Source of the DNA: Acinetobacter sp. XS-4
Lineage (GTDB): Bacteria; Pseudomonadota; Gammaproteobacteria; Pseudomonadales; Moraxellaceae
Direction: 5' to 3'
DNA length: 64,000 nt
Assembly: GCF_023920705.1 (NCBI RefSeq)
Contig: NZ_CP094657.1
Location: 992,001-1,056,000 of the forward strand
Shown in pieces: positions 1 to 8,974 of this stretch. The notes under the pieces were generated by a model, which was not told where the DNA came from, made no database searches, and worked only from the letters and a program-made list of their open reading frames with translations. Every line of letters starts with the position of its first letter. The first letter of the stretch is position 1. The position numbers and the translations under genes are program-made.

Positions 1-2726
1 GCGCGGCATTCAATAATGAATTCGGTCGTCCTGCGTTAAATGGTTATTTCCGTACTTTCGAACAGAATGTAAATGGTGAAGTGAAAGGCTTCCACAAGCC
101 AATTATGATCGCTGGTGGTTACGGTAATATCCGTCCTGACCATGTAGAAAAAGATGCGATTCAACCAGGTGATTTACTCATTGTATTGGGTGGCCCTGCA
201 ATGTTAATCGGTCTTGGTGGTGGTGCAGCATCTTCTGTAGATAGCGGTACAATGGGTGAAAGCCTTGATTTCGCTTCTGTACAACGTGAAAACCCAGAAA
301 TGGAGCGCCGTTGTCAAGAAGTAATCGATACTTGCTGGCGTTTAGAAGACTTCAACCCAATCGTTTCTGTACATGACGTTGGCGCGGGTGGTTTATCAAA
401 TGCTATGCCTGAACTTGTGAATGATCATGAGTTAGGTGCAGTTCTTAACCTTCGTAAGATTCCTTCATTAGAACCGGGTATGAGCCCAATGGAAATCTGG
501 TCAAATGAAGCACAAGAGCGTTATGTTCTTGCTATTCGTCCAGAATCTTTAGAGCAGTTCGAAGCAATCTGTGCACGTGAACGTTGTCCGTTTGCTGTGT
601 TGGGTGAAGCAACTGAAGCACGTCACTTAACAGTTGAAGATCCATTATTCCAAAATGATGCTGTTGATATGCCAATGCAGGTGATGCTTGGTGGTACGCC
701 ACGCATGCAACGTTCTTATGAAACTATTGAACGTAGTGGCGATGATTTTGACGCTTCAAAAGTTGATTTGAAAGATGCGATTTTCCGCGTATTGAAAAAC
801 CCTACAGTTGCGTCTAAGTCATTCTTGATCACAATTGGTGACCGTTCAATTACAGGTATGGTTGCACGTGATCAAATGGTTGGTCGTTGGCAGGTTCCTG
901 TTGCAGATGCAGCAGTAACAACAACAAGTTTGCAAGGTTTCACTGGTGAAGCAATGGCAATGGGTGAACGTCCACCAGTTGCATTGTTAAACCCAGCCGC
1001 ATCTGCTCGTTTGGCAGTTGCTGAAGCAATTACCAATATTGCATGTGCAAACATTGAACAAATTAGCGATATCAAACTTTCTGCAAACTGGATGGCTGCT
1101 GCTGGTCAAAAAGGTGAAGATCAAGCATTGTTTGAAGGCGTGAAAGCAATTGGTATGGAAATGTGTCCTGCTTTAGGAATTGCGATTCCTGTAGGTAAAG
1201 ACTCACTTTCAATGCGTACGACTTGGAATGACAACGGTGAAGATAAAGCTGTAACTTCTCCAATGACGGGTGTAATCACTGCATTTGCTCCAGTAACTGA
1301 TGTTCGTAAGACCTTAACACCTGAACTTAAAAATTTAGAAGATTCAGTACTTGTTCGTATTGATTTATCTAAAGGTCAGTTCCGTTTAGGTGGTTCGATT
1401 CTTGCTCAAGTATATAAAGCAATTGGTTCAATCACTCCAGATGTTGACAGTTTTGATGATTTCAAAGCGTTCTTCGCTTTAATCCAAGATTGGAACAACC
1501 GTGGCTTGATTCAGGCTTACCATGACATCGGTGATGGTGGTTTATTAGCTTCTGTAGCTGAAATGATGTTTGCTGCACGTTTAGGTGTTGCGTTAGAAAA
1601 CCAGACTACTGCAGGTTTATTTGCAGAAGAAATTGGTGCAGTACTTCAAATCAAAGCAACTGATTGGGACGCTTTACAAGCAGAAATCGCAACTTCTAGC
1701 TTAAAAGATGCAATTGCTGTAGTTGGTCGTGTAAATAACTCAGATCAATTATCTGTAAATGGTTTAACTTTAGATCGTGCTGAATTACAACAAGCTTGGT
1801 CTGAGGTATCTCATCAGATCCAACGTCTACGTGATAACGTAGAAACTGCTGATCAGGAATTTTCATTAATTACTGACAATGCGCATCAAGGTTTGATTGC
1901 TAAACCAACATTCGACTTGAATGAACCTGTTGAAGCACCGTTCATTAATACACGCCGTCCTAATATGGCAATCTTGCGTGAGCAAGGTGTAAATGGTCAT
2001 ATTGAAATGGCAGCAGCTTTCGACAAAGTTGGTTTCAATACGATTGACGTACACATGAGCGATTTACTTGCTGGTCGTGTAAGCCTAAGTGATTTCGAAG
2101 GTTTAGTGACTTGTGGTGGTTTCTCTTACGGCGACGTTATGGGCGCAGGTGGTGGTTGGGCAAAATCAGTATTGTTCAATGCTAAATTACGTGATCAGTT
2201 TGAGCAATTCTTCCACCGTGAAGATACTTTTAGCTTAGGTATCTGTAATGGTTGCCAAATGTTGTCACAATTGGCGCCGCTTATTCCGGGTGCTGAACAC
2301 TGGCCTCGTTTCCACCGCAATATGTCAGAAGTTTTTGAAGCTCGTAGCGTAAACGTTCGTGTTGAAAAATCTGTTTCTGTATTACTTGATGGTATGGAAG
2401 GTTCAATCTTACCGATTGCTGTTGCACATGGTGAAGGTCGTGCTGTTGCAAGTGAAGCTAACATTGCAAGCTTGAATGCAGCTAATCAAGTTGCATTGCG
2501 TTATGTTGATAGCCAAGGTAACCCAACTCAGCATTATCCATTGAACCCGAATGGCTCACCTGAAGCGATTACTGGTGTTACCTCTAAAGATGGTCGTGCA
2601 ACGATTATGATGCCGCATCCAGAGCGTACCTTCCGCGCACTTCAGCATTCTTGGAAACCAGAAGAGTGGACTGAAGACGGTGCATGGTTACGTATGTTCC
2701 GTAATGCTCGTAAGTTTATTGGTTAA
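1..2726 (+). CDS. purL: Phosphoribosylformylglycinamidine synthase, 5'-truncated by window edge
   Basis: Large-type PurL (FGAM synthase) of de novo purine synthesis; it converts FGAR, glutamine and ATP to FGAM in the cytoplasm. The frame is open from base 3, reading [12 protein letters not shown], so the GTG at 81 is internal and the true start lies left of the window. About 907 residues are visible of a family length near 1,280. Visible parts are the ATP-binding AIRS-like modules (GGGAASS near the start, GVGAGG-like and GDGGLL loops) and the C-terminal class-I glutamine amidotransferase, with CGGFSYGDV, the nucleophile Cys in GICNGCQ, and the MPHPERTFR end motif. A strong terminator follows. 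Family assignment is certain. Confidence 0.97.
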   Translation, partial: AAFNNEFGRPALNGYFRTFEQNVNGEVKGFHKPIMIAGGYGNIRPDHVEKDAIQPGDLLIVLGGPAMLIGLGGGAASSVDSGTMGESLDFASVQRENPEMERRCQEVIDTCWRLEDFNPIVSVHDVGAGGLSNAMPELVNDHELGAVLNLRKIPSLEPGMSPMEIWSNEAQERYVLAIRPESLEQFEAICARERCPFAVLGEATEARHLTVEDPLFQNDAVDMPMQVMLGGTPRMQRSYETIERSGDDFDASKVDLKDAIFRVLKNPTVASKSFLITIGDRSITGMVARDQMVGRWQVPVADAAVTTTSLQGFTGEAMAMGERPPVALLNPAASARLAVAEAITNIACANIEQISDIKLSANWMAAAGQKGEDQALFEGVKAIGMEMCPALGIAIPVGKDSLSMRTTWNDNGEDKAVTSPMTGVITAFAPVTDVRKTLTPELKNLEDSVLVRIDLSKGQFRLGGSILAQVYKAIGSITPDVDSFDDFKAFFALIQDWNNRGLIQAYHDIGDGGLLASVAEMMFAARLGVALENQTTAGLFAEEIGAVLQIKATDWDALQAEIATSSLKDAIAVVGRVNNSDQLSVNGLTLDRAELQQAWSEVSHQIQRLRDNVETADQEFSLITDNAHQGLIAKPTFDLNEPVEAPFINTRRPNMAILREQGVNGHIEMAAAFDKVGFNTIDVHMSDLLAGRVSLSDFEGLVTCGGFSYGDVMGAGGGWAKSVLFNAKLRDQFEQFFHREDTFSLGICNGCQMLSQLAPLIPGAEHWPRFHRNMSEVFEARSVNVRVEKSVSVLLDGMEGSILPIAVAHGEGRAVASEANIASLNAANQVALRYVDSQGNPTQHYPLNPNGSPEAITGVTSKDGRATIMMPHPERTFRALQHSWKPEEWTEDGAWLRMFRNARKFIG

Positions 2727-2738
2727 TATAAAGATTGA

Positions 2739-2766
2739 AATAAGCCACCGTAAGGTGGCTTATTTA
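2739..2766 (+). terminator. Intrinsic terminator after purL
   Basis: Perfect 11-bp stem (2739-2749 with 2754-2764) around a GTAA loop, 12 bases past the purL stop and ending in a short T-rich run. Confidence 0.85.
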
Positions 2767-2803
2767 TGTGTAGTACAATTTTAATAGATAGTGGAGAAGA
2801 AAA

Positions 2804-4009
2804 ATGAAATCAAAAATCCATTTCCGTGAATTTGCATTGCTCATGGCATTGCTTATGTCGATTGTTTCTTTTTCGATAGATGCAGTCTTACCTGCTTTAG
2901 GTGAGATTGGCCGTATTTTTGAATTAAAAAATAATAACCAGTCGCAGTGGGTCATCATTGGTATCTTTTCTGGCATGACCATTGGACAGCTCATTGCGGG
3001 GCCTCTATCCGATGCTATTGGGCGTAAACGCATTTTATTCACAGGAATTATTATTTATTTTCTGGGAAGTCTATTGTGTTTTTCCACACAAAGTTTTGAG
3101 TGGTTTTTAGTTGGGCGCTTTATTCAAGGTATTGGCGTTTCAGGGCCATACGTTGCTTCTATTTCAATTGTTAGAGATAAATACAGTGGAGCTCAAATGG
3201 CTCGTATTATGTCTTTAATTATGATGGTATTTATGGTGGCTCCAGCAGTTGCACCGAGTTTAGGGCAGCTCATTATTCATTTCTTTGGTTGGCGTGAAAT
3301 TTTTGTTTTATATATGGTTTATGCCACAGTGGTTGGAGCATGGGTCGCTTTACGTTTAGAAGAGACGCTACTTCCTGAAAATCGTTTACCTATGCGTTTA
3401 AAAGCATTTCAAGAGGGCTTTAAAGAAGTAGTGAGTAATAAAACTACCATGAGCTATCTCTTATGTGCCGGTTTTTGCTTTGGTGGATTTATTGGTTATC
3501 TGGGAACTTCCCAGCAAATTTTTATGCAGCAGTTTGGTAAAACAGGACAAGAGTTTAGTGCTTATTTTGCCGTGCTTGCTGGTGTGATGGGAATCGCCTC
3601 ATTTACCAACTCTAAAATTGTTATGAAGTTTGGTATGCGTCCAATCTGTATTTATGGCTTTTTAGGCTTGTGCTTAATTTCTTTAATTTTCTTGGGAATC
3701 CAGCTTTTAGGTGTGGCTGTATCCTTCTGGATGTTTATGTTTTATGCCTGCATTTTATTTTTATTATTTGGAACTCTATTTGGCAATTTAAACGCGATTG
3801 CGATGGAACCGATGGGGCATGTCGCTGGAATGGCGTCGGCTATTATTGGTGCAGCCTCTTCTATATTGTCACTTATTCTTGCTTCTATTATTGGGCAGTT
3901 ATATAACGGTACATTAATTCCAATGACCTGTGGTTTTGCTATTTTGTGTGGTTTGGCTTTTGCTATGACGATATATGAGAATAGATATTTAAAAAAATTG
4001 AGTGCTTAA
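2804..4009 (+). CDS. Bcr/CflA family MFS multidrug exporter
   Basis: A 401-residue inner-membrane transporter of the major facilitator superfamily, drug:H+ antiporter type with about 12 membrane segments. The loop after TM2 carries the MFS signature GPLSDAIGRKR (about residues 67-77), and TM5 has a Pro/Gly-rich motif, VAPAVAPSLG. Together with the N-terminal VLPALGEI segment these fit the Bcr/CflA group. The start ATG follows GTGGAGAAGAAA, a good ribosome site. It stands alone between purL and a short gene. The substrate cannot be read from sequence; CmlA/CraA-like chloramphenicol exporters belong to the same superfamily, so drug export is inferred. Confidence 0.85.
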   Translation: MKSKIHFREFALLMALLMSIVSFSIDAVLPALGEIGRIFELKNNNQSQWVIIGIFSGMTIGQLIAGPLSDAIGRKRILFTGIIIYFLGSLLCFSTQSFEWFLVGRFIQGIGVSGPYVASISIVRDKYSGAQMARIMSLIMMVFMVAPAVAPSLGQLIIHFFGWREIFVLYMVYATVVGAWVALRLEETLLPENRLPMRLKAFQEGFKEVVSNKTTMSYLLCAGFCFGGFIGYLGTSQQIFMQQFGKTGQEFSAYFAVLAGVMGIASFTNSKIVMKFGMRPICIYGFLGLCLISLIFLGIQLLGVAVSFWMFMFYACILFLLFGTLFGNLNAIAMEPMGHVAGMASAIIGAASSILSLILASIIGQLYNGTLIPMTCGFAILCGLAFAMTIYENRYLKKLSA

Positions 4010-4116
4010 CAATATCAGTGTGAGGATAGTTCTATGATTTTTAAATTTTCTTCACACTCTGACTTTTATATGGATGAATAAGGCTGTTTAAGAATTTTTG
4101 AAAACGTATCGGAGTA

Positions 4117-4146
4117 TAGACAACTTACTATTTAATCCCTTATGCT
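4117..4146 (+). promoter_or_regulatory. Candidate sigma70 promoter for the 41-aa gene
   Basis: TAGACA at 4117-4122 and TATGCT at 4141-4146 are separated by 18 bases and lie about 60 bases before the small ORF at 4209. Match by eye only. Confidence 0.3.
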
Positions 4147-4208
4147 CTATTTGATGTTGGTTCAATTTTTGCTTTCTCTGTAACAACGATAAAAAATCGG
4201 AGATCAAA

Positions 4209-4334
4209 ATGATGAAAAATGAAAATCATATAAAAACGTTTTATAAAAAAGATAAGGGCTGGCAATTGTTCGGTTTAGCACTTGCCATTCAAATACTATT
4301 TATTGGAGTAAATTATTTATTAATGATGAGCTGA
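4209..4334 (+). CDS. Small single-pass membrane protein (41 aa), hypothetical
   Basis: Short ORF starting ATGATG, preceded by GGAG with a 6-base spacer, which is near-optimal initiation. The product has a basic N-terminal half (residues 1-17 rich in Lys/Asn) followed by one hydrophobic stretch from WQLFGLALAIQILF to the C-terminus. This is the pattern of a small inner-membrane protein with its N-terminus in the cytoplasm by the positive-inside rule. No family recognised. It occupies most of the 388-base gap between the MFS exporter and the NIF3-like gene, with a candidate promoter upstream. Codon use is AT-rich like its neighbours. Expression is not proven. Confidence 0.55.
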   Translation: MMKNENHIKTFYKKDKGWQLFGLALAIQILFIGVNYLLMMS

Positions 4335-4403
4335 TTTTGCTTATTGGGCTTTTAAAACGGTATGATTTAAACCCCACTTATAAAATCTTGAGTCATTTTG
4401 CTC

Positions 4404-4724
4404 ATGTTAAAGCTGATTTATTACGTACCTGAGTCACATCTTGAGTCGACTAAACAAGCTATTTTTTCTGCTGGTGCAGGTGGTATCGGTAATTATGAAC
4501 ACTGTGCATGGCAAGTGAAAGGAATAGGGCAGTTCAAACCAGTTAAAGGAGCCGATCCTTATATCGGAGAGCTAGGTGAACTCGAACAAGTCGAAGAATG
4601 GCGTGTGGAAACTATTGTGATTGAAGAAAGCGCAAGGGCTGTAGCGAAAGCATTAAAGGCAAGCCATCCTTATGAAGAGCCTGCCTTTGAGTTTATTCAA
4701 ATCATAGAAATTGATTTTAATTAA
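4404..4724 (+). CDS. NIF3/YqfO C-terminal-like small protein
   Basis: A 106-residue protein matching the stand-alone YqfO-like domain (NGG1p-interacting factor 3 group). It has KLIYYVPESHLESTK at the N-terminus, a Gly-rich GAGGIGNYE turn, a GIGQFKP segment and the closing HPYEEPAFE motif. The fold is an alpha/beta CutA-like domain, and its biochemical role is not established. I place the start at ATG 4404; a TTG at 4398 is in frame but has no better ribosome site. It is convergent with the enoyl-CoA hydratase, and the two 3' ends overlap by 8 bases (4717-4724). Confidence 0.8.
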   Translation: MLKLIYYVPESHLESTKQAIFSAGAGGIGNYEHCAWQVKGIGQFKPVKGADPYIGELGELEQVEEWRVETIVIEESARAVAKALKASHPYEEPAFEFIQIIEIDFN

Positions 4725-5517
4725 ACTGAGAGAAATCTGATTTACGTTTTTGCATAAATGCTTGTACTGCTTCTAGCATTTCAGGCGAGTGAACGCGCTG
4801 CATAAAGATTTCAGCTTCATGATCAATACATTCAATAATTTGCTCTAAATTATGCTTCATAAGCGCTTTTGTCTGCTTCAATGATGCAAGGGGTAAGGCT
4901 GCTAAATGCTGAGCTGTTGCCTGAGCAGATGCGTAAGAATCTTCAACCACTTCATTAACTAAGCCAGCTTGTACTGCGGTTTCAGCATTGAATTTTTTTG
5001 CAGTAAGTAGAAGCTCGGCTGCTTTGTGATAACCAGCTTGTTGAATGAGTAATTGACTTGCACCACCTTCTGGAGAAAGACCAAGACTTACAAATGGAAT
5101 TTGGAATAGGGCCGTGTTGTCAGCAAAAACTAAATCTGCGTGTAATAAAATCGTAACGCCAATTCCAATTGCCACACCTTTTACTGCAATAATAAGTGGT
5201 TTTGATAATTTGGCAGCTGCTTTGAGTAAAACAAATGGTGGGACTTCGCCCGCTGGACCCATGTTAGGATTTTGTACAAAACCCATAAAATCTTTCATGT
5301 CATTACCAGCAGTAAAATCTTGCTCTACACCACGTAGAACGACTACTCGAACATCTTTATTAAGGTCAGCTTCATTCAGTGCTTTGGCAATCCATAAATA
5401 AAGTTCGCCATAGAGTGCATTTTTTGCATCTGGGCGATTTATGGCTAAGGTGAGTACGCCACCTTCTAAATTTGCGTTTAAATGTTGATGAGGTTGTTGA
5501 ATACAGCTAAGTGTCAT
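4717..5517 (-). CDS. Enoyl-CoA hydratase/isomerase family protein
   Basis: A 266-residue crotonase-superfamily enzyme, acting on acyl-CoA thioesters in the cytoplasm. The conserved features are NRPDAKNALYGEL near the N-terminus, the first oxyanion-hole region DFTAGNDMKDF, and the second oxyanion-hole helix AVKGVAIGIGVTI. A SLGLSPEGGASQL segment places a Glu at one of the usual catalytic positions, so hydratase or isomerase activity is likely. The C-terminus resembles PaaG/ECI-like proteins. It is a single gene with no pathway neighbours, so the substrate is unknown. Confidence 0.88.
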   Translation of the reverse strand: MTLSCIQQPHQHLNANLEGGVLTLAINRPDAKNALYGELYLWIAKALNEADLNKDVRVVVLRGVEQDFTAGNDMKDFMGFVQNPNMGPAGEVPPFVLLKAAAKLSKPLIIAVKGVAIGIGVTILLHADLVFADNTALFQIPFVSLGLSPEGGASQLLIQQAGYHKAAELLLTAKKFNAETAVQAGLVNEVVEDSYASAQATAQHLAALPLASLKQTKALMKHNLEQIIECIDHEAEIFMQRVHSPEMLEAVQAFMQKRKSDFSQFN

Positions 5518-5626
5518 CGTACTATCCTTGCTTTAAACCACGTTGTTAATTTTTAGGTTCTCATTATGGCGCATATTTTTTGTAATGCGCGTTACTGGTG
5601 AGTTCATAAAAAGTGAAAATCTAATT

Positions 5627-6202
5627 ATGTATAAATTTGACTATCTCGTTTTTATAGGGCGTTTTCAACCATTTCATTTGGCTCATATGCAGACAATTGA
5701 AATTGCCTTACAACAAAGCCACTATGTGGTTTTGGCGCTAGGCTCTGCTCAAATGGAACGTAATATTAAAAATCCGTTCTTAGCAGTAGAGCGCGAGCAA
5801 ATGATCTTGTCAAATTTTTCATTGGAAGAACAAAAGCGCATTCTTTTTGTACATGTAATGGATGTTTATAACGACGAAAAGTGGGTAAAACAAGTCAAAA
5901 CTTTAGTGAACGGCGTGATTGAACCGAATTCAATCGTTGGCTTGATTGGGCATTTTAAAGATGAGTCTTCTTATTATTTACGACTATTCCCTGAATGGAT
6001 TATGGTTGAGCTGGATAGCTTAAAAGATTCAATTTCAGCAACACCAATGCGCGAAGCTTATTATCGCGGTGAAATCCAAACGGAATTTTTTCCTGTAGGA
6101 ACTATTCAATTTTTGGATGAGTTTAAAAAAACACGTACTTATCAACAACTACAGCAAAGATTTGAAGAGGATGACCGTTCAAATCTCGATGAGTTTGAGT
6201 AA
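5627..6202 (+). CDS. nadM: Nicotinamide-nucleotide adenylyltransferase, NadM type
   Basis: A 191-residue nucleotidyltransferase that joins NMN (or NaMN) and ATP to make NAD. The N-terminus shows the family site GRFQPFHLAHMQ with its HxxH pair; the C-terminal half has ISATPMREAYYRG, the ISxTxxR-type ATP site. I chose ATG 5627, since the 28 codons upstream (from 5543) do not look like family sequence and the catalytic motif follows directly. It matches the NadM group used in Acinetobacter NAD salvage, but lacks the Nudix half found in cyanobacterial Slr0787-like fusions. It is convergent with the VOC gene. Confidence 0.85.
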   Translation: MYKFDYLVFIGRFQPFHLAHMQTIEIALQQSHYVVLALGSAQMERNIKNPFLAVEREQMILSNFSLEEQKRILFVHVMDVYNDEKWVKQVKTLVNGVIEPNSIVGLIGHFKDESSYYLRLFPEWIMVELDSLKDSISATPMREAYYRGEIQTEFFPVGTIQFLDEFKKTRTYQQLQQRFEEDDRSNLDEFE

Positions 6203-6213
6203 ACGTATATTGA

Positions 6214-6579
6214 TTAAGCATCTGCCCAAAAGATAATTCGGTTGGAAAAAGGATCGGTGATACTGAGTTCTAGAGTTTCCCAATCTGTTTTTTCAACCTG
6301 AGGTTTAGAGAATTTATAATCTTTTTGGCTTAGTTCACTGTGCAACTCATAGATATGTTCCCAATAAATACGAATTGCACTATGTGGGCTTGCATCTCCA
6401 AAATGCTCAGATAGATGAATAACACAATCATCTTTAGAAATTTGTAAATATAACGGGAAGTTATCTTCGAATTGATGTTGCCAATCAAGCTGAAAACCTA
6501 AGAAATCAAGATAAAATGATTGAGCTAAATCAACATCAAAAATTCTTAAAATTGGGGTGATTGAACCTGATTGCATCAT
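6214..6579 (-). CDS. Glyoxalase/bleomycin-resistance (VOC) superfamily protein
   Basis: A 121-residue single VOC unit. It begins ITPILRIFDVDLAQSFYLDFLGF, the typical first beta-alpha-beta, followed by CVIHLSEHFGD and a C-terminal ITDPFSNRIIFW strand. The size and motifs fit bleomycin-resistance/glyoxalase-like proteins, which often bind a metal or sequester a small molecule; the ligand is unknown. An in-frame start at 6615 would overlap the upstream gene, whereas ATG 6579 has AAAAGG just before it and begins 9 bases after the upstream stop, so I prefer it. It is probably co-transcribed with the CAP-domain lipoprotein. Confidence 0.8.
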   Translation of the reverse strand: MMQSGSITPILRIFDVDLAQSFYLDFLGFQLDWQHQFEDNFPLYLQISKDDCVIHLSEHFGDASPHSAIRIYWEHIYELHSELSQKDYKFSKPQVEKTDWETLELSITDPFSNRIIFWADA

Positions 6580-6587
6580 TTTTCCTT

Positions 6588-7157
6588 TTAACGTGTACCA
6601 AATTGTTGAGTCCAATAACTCTTTTGCTTTACAGACTGATCAGAAGCACACGCGATTGCGTAAGTAGTGAATTTTGGATTCATTAGATTACTACAATGCA
6701 AGGGACTTGTTAGCCATTTAGACATAACTTGCCCTAAAGTTTTTTGGCCACTCGCGACATTTTCGCCATTGGCTTTACCAAGTGTATTGTAAAGCTTCAA
6801 ACGTGATTTTAAGTCCAGACCTGTTGAGCCAACATGCCCGAGAAAGTTATGTGTTGCCATATCTTCACTATGAGAGAGTGCACCTTTATATAAATTATTA
6901 CTCCAACTTAGCGGTTTGGTTGCTGGAAAATACTGCTGGCCACATTGGCGTGATTGCTGCCGAATTTGATTAATCGTGTTCAGTACAGCTTGTTGGTAGG
7001 CTGGGTTTTGTAGATCTTGGCAGCTTATTTCATTGGAGTTTTTTTGAATTTGAGCAATGGATGGGGTGGTGTCAGTGGATATTGCTAATGTATTTGCACT
7101 ACATGCACCAATAAAAACAGTAGCAGACAGCAAAGAGTAAGTTTTGAGTAGACTCAT
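6588..7157 (-). CDS. CAP/SCP-domain lipoprotein
   Basis: A 189-residue secreted protein. The N-terminus is hydrophobic and ends in FIGAC (Cys at about residue 19), a lipobox that predicts lipid anchoring. The rest is a CAP (SCP/PR-1, YkwD-like) domain: LNTINQIRQQSRQCG helix, LYKGALSHSEDMA, FLGHVGSTG, GENVASG and a closing MNPKFTTYAIACA strand. The HSEDM and GENVA blocks carry the usual His/Glu cavity residues. Bacterial CAP proteins have no single agreed function. The start ATG is preceded by AGGCAATGAT. The 3' end is 9 bases from the start of the VOC gene. Confidence 0.85.
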   Translation of the reverse strand: MSLLKTYSLLSATVFIGACSANTLAISTDTTPSIAQIQKNSNEISCQDLQNPAYQQAVLNTINQIRQQSRQCGQQYFPATKPLSWSNNLYKGALSHSEDMATHNFLGHVGSTGLDLKSRLKLYNTLGKANGENVASGQKTLGQVMSKWLTSPLHCSNLMNPKFTTYAIACASDQSVKQKSYWTQQFGTR

Positions 7158-7228
7158 ATCATTGCCTTAAAATAATTATTCTAATATTTTTATGATACGC
7201 CAAAGTCAAAGTGTTGGGTAATGCTTTG

Positions 7229-7265
7229 CAAACAAAAAGCGAGTGTGAAACTCGCTTTTTGTTTG
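7229..7265 (-). terminator. Intrinsic terminator after bcp
   Basis: Perfect 16-bp stem (7229-7244 with 7250-7265) and a 5-base loop, with the A/T part of the stem giving a U-run on the minus strand. It lies 10 bases past the bcp stop. Confidence 0.85.
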
Positions 7266-7274
7266 TTACGGTTA

Positions 7275-7736
7275 TTAAGCTGTTTGAAGAGCTTTCAAGT
7301 CTTCTAGAACTTGTTCTGCATGCCCAGCAGCTTTAACTTTACGATAGCTTTTAACTAAAGTTTTGTTATGGAAAATGAAAGTAGAGCGTTCGATACCCAT
7401 CACTTTTTTTCCATACATATTTTTTTCTTTAATCACGTCGAAGTGTTTACACAGTACTTCTTCTTTATCACTAATCAGATCAATGGTAAGCGCTTGCTTT
7501 TCAGTAAAGTTTTGATGTGCTTTTACAGAGTCACGCGAAACACCGTAAATACGAGCACCCAAAGCTTGAAACTGATCTTTTAAACAAGAAAAACCAACAG
7601 CTTGTGTTGTACATCCTGGAGTTGAGTCTTTAGGGTAAAAGTAAATGATTAACCATTCATTTTCGACCTCAGTCAAGTTCACTTCACCTTGTGTTGTTGG
7701 GAATACCTGATTTGGTAATTGGATATTGTCAGTCAT
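7275..7736 (-). CDS. bcp: Thioredoxin-dependent thiol peroxidase, Bcp/PrxQ type
   Basis: A 153-residue peroxiredoxin that reduces hydrogen peroxide and organic peroxides. The active site is YFYPKDSTPGCTTQA, with peroxidatic Cys42 and the family Pro/Thr. E. coli Bcp has a second Cys five residues later (CxxxxC); here that position is Val and the next Cys is at residue 51, so the resolving partner may differ or the enzyme may act as a 1-Cys form. YGVSRDS and GIERSTFI follow the family. A GGATGAG ribosome site precedes the ATG. It lies 19 bases after the Dph6-like gene, likely one operon. Confidence 0.92.
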   Translation of the reverse strand: MTDNIQLPNQVFPTTQGEVNLTEVENEWLIIYFYPKDSTPGCTTQAVGFSCLKDQFQALGARIYGVSRDSVKAHQNFTEKQALTIDLISDKEEVLCKHFDVIKEKNMYGKKVMGIERSTFIFHNKTLVKSYRKVKAAGHAEQVLEDLKALQTA

Positions 7737-7755
7737 TTCTCATCCTTCAAAAAAG

Positions 7756-8442
7756 CTAAATTTGATCTAATTCAAGTGGTAAAAAAGCATATTCCTCATG
7801 ATAAACAATATCGAGCTTTCTTACAGGAATTGGTTTGTTAAAAATTGGGCCATCAATTACAGTGGTATGAAATTCACCGCCTTCACCACATGGATCAATA
7901 CCACGGTTTTCAAGTTCTTTTATATATTCTAAGGTTAGCGTTTTTCCTAAATCTTCAATTGTCATTCCTAGTTTTAAGTTCACTGTCACAAGCACACTAC
8001 GGAAACCAAGATTAATAAATTCTTCAACAACTTCACGATGTGGGCGAAGCCAAAGAGGCATTCCTAATTTAAGTCCCACCTGTTGAGTTATTCGATCATG
8101 CCAACAGCCATGTTCAGGCATATCTAGATCACCTGTAACAAGTACCTCGGCACCTTGTTGTTTTGACTGAATGAGTAATTCAATAAATTTAGCTTCATAG
8201 TCATTCCAGCTTGATGAAGCCATAAATACTGGTAAGCCGATTGCTTCAGCTTGAGCTTGAATAATATCAAGTGGCATAGCATGTGAACGAGAGCGCTGAC
8301 CTTGTTCTTCCAGCATGATAATGAGTCCATTAACTGTACCAGTTTGCATTGCATGGTAGAGTGCAAGGGAGCTGTCTTTGCCACCACTGAATGAGACAAT
8401 AGAGGTCTTATTTATTGCGTTAGTTTTCCATTGTTCTTGCAT
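7756..8442 (-). CDS. Dph6-related ATP pyrophosphatase
   Basis: A 228-residue member of the diphthine-ammonia ligase (Dph6/MJ0570) branch of the PP-loop ATP pyrophosphatases. The PP-loop is SFSGGKDSSLALY near residue 20, and the C-terminal GEGGEFHTTVIDGP block is diagnostic of this branch. In archaea and eukaryotes Dph6 amidates diphthine on EF2, but bacteria lack diphthamide, so the substrate here is unknown; an amidation or ligation reaction using ATP is the safest inference. It is the first gene of an apparent two-gene unit with bcp, which does not clarify its role. Confidence 0.82.
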   Translation of the reverse strand: MQEQWKTNAINKTSIVSFSGGKDSSLALYHAMQTGTVNGLIIMLEEQGQRSRSHAMPLDIIQAQAEAIGLPVFMASSSWNDYEAKFIELLIQSKQQGAEVLVTGDLDMPEHGCWHDRITQQVGLKLGMPLWLRPHREVVEEFINLGFRSVLVTVNLKLGMTIEDLGKTLTLEYIKELENRGIDPCGEGGEFHTTVIDGPIFNKPIPVRKLDIVYHEEYAFLPLELDQI

Positions 8443-8496
8443 AGTTTATTTCAGGTGAATCGTTCAAGTTCGATAAGGCGATTTTAACAGAGCCAC

Positions 8497-8522
8497 AAAA
8501 AAGCCTGCATAAATGCAGGCTT
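8497..8522 (-). terminator. Intrinsic terminator of the queE-queC-8542 unit
   Basis: Perfect 10-bp stem (8501-8510 with 8513-8522) and a 2-base loop, followed on the minus strand by a run of U (A-run at 8497-8502). Confidence 0.85.
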
Positions 8523-8541
8523 AATTTGGAATAATAAAATT

Positions 8542-8958
8542 TTATTTTTTAGGAGCTTGTTGTTGAGCTGCTTTCATTGCATCTTCAGTTAATTTTTCAA
8601 GCTTAGTTGTTAACTGAGGGCCGAAACATGCTTTAAGATCACGGTTTTGTTGTTGTACAAATCCTAGAGAGCTTGGGCTTTTCTTCGCATTGATTGCACT
8701 TTGGATTTCCCATTTTTGTGCTTCAGTGACTTTACCTTGTGCTTCAACTTGGCAGCTACAGAATTTGCTAACTTCAGATGAACTTAGTTTACCACCTTTA
8801 GCTGTTTGATCTTTACAAACGTTAACTAATGCACCTTTAACGTTAGTGCTTTTATATGCTGCTTGAACTGGGTTTTCGGCAGCATGCGCTGTACCAGCCA
8901 TAAGAGCAACTGTTGAAAACAAAGATGAAAGAATAAGATTTGATTTTAACAACTTCAT
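8542..8958 (-). CDS. Small periplasmic protein, hypothetical
   Basis: A 138-residue exported protein. It has a clear signal peptide (basic MKLLK, hydrophobic core, cleavage after GTAHA near residue 26) and a mature part with three Cys: NVCKDQ and FCSC together, then KACFG near the end. The Cys pattern suggests a disulfide-stabilised helical fold. Low-complexity Gln/Lys residues close the C-terminus. I do not recognise a named family; similar proteins are known only as Acinetobacter hypotheticals. It follows queC by 16 bases with a shared terminator, though a link to queuosine synthesis is unlikely for an exported protein. Confidence 0.75.
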   Translation of the reverse strand: MKLLKSNLILSSLFSTVALMAGTAHAAENPVQAAYKSTNVKGALVNVCKDQTAKGGKLSSSEVSKFCSCQVEAQGKVTEAQKWEIQSAINAKKSPSSLGFVQQQNRDLKACFGPQLTTKLEKLTEDAMKAAQQQAPKK

Positions 8959-8974
8959 AAATTTTACCTACTTA

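Noticed and set aside
4017..4058. Long-loop inverted repeat after the MFS gene as a terminator
   Set aside because: The loop is about 22 bases and there is no T-run; too weak to call.
5543..5626. N-terminal extension of nadM
   Set aside because: The 28 extra residues are hydrophobic, have no ribosome site and precede the family's usual start; ATG 5627 fits better.
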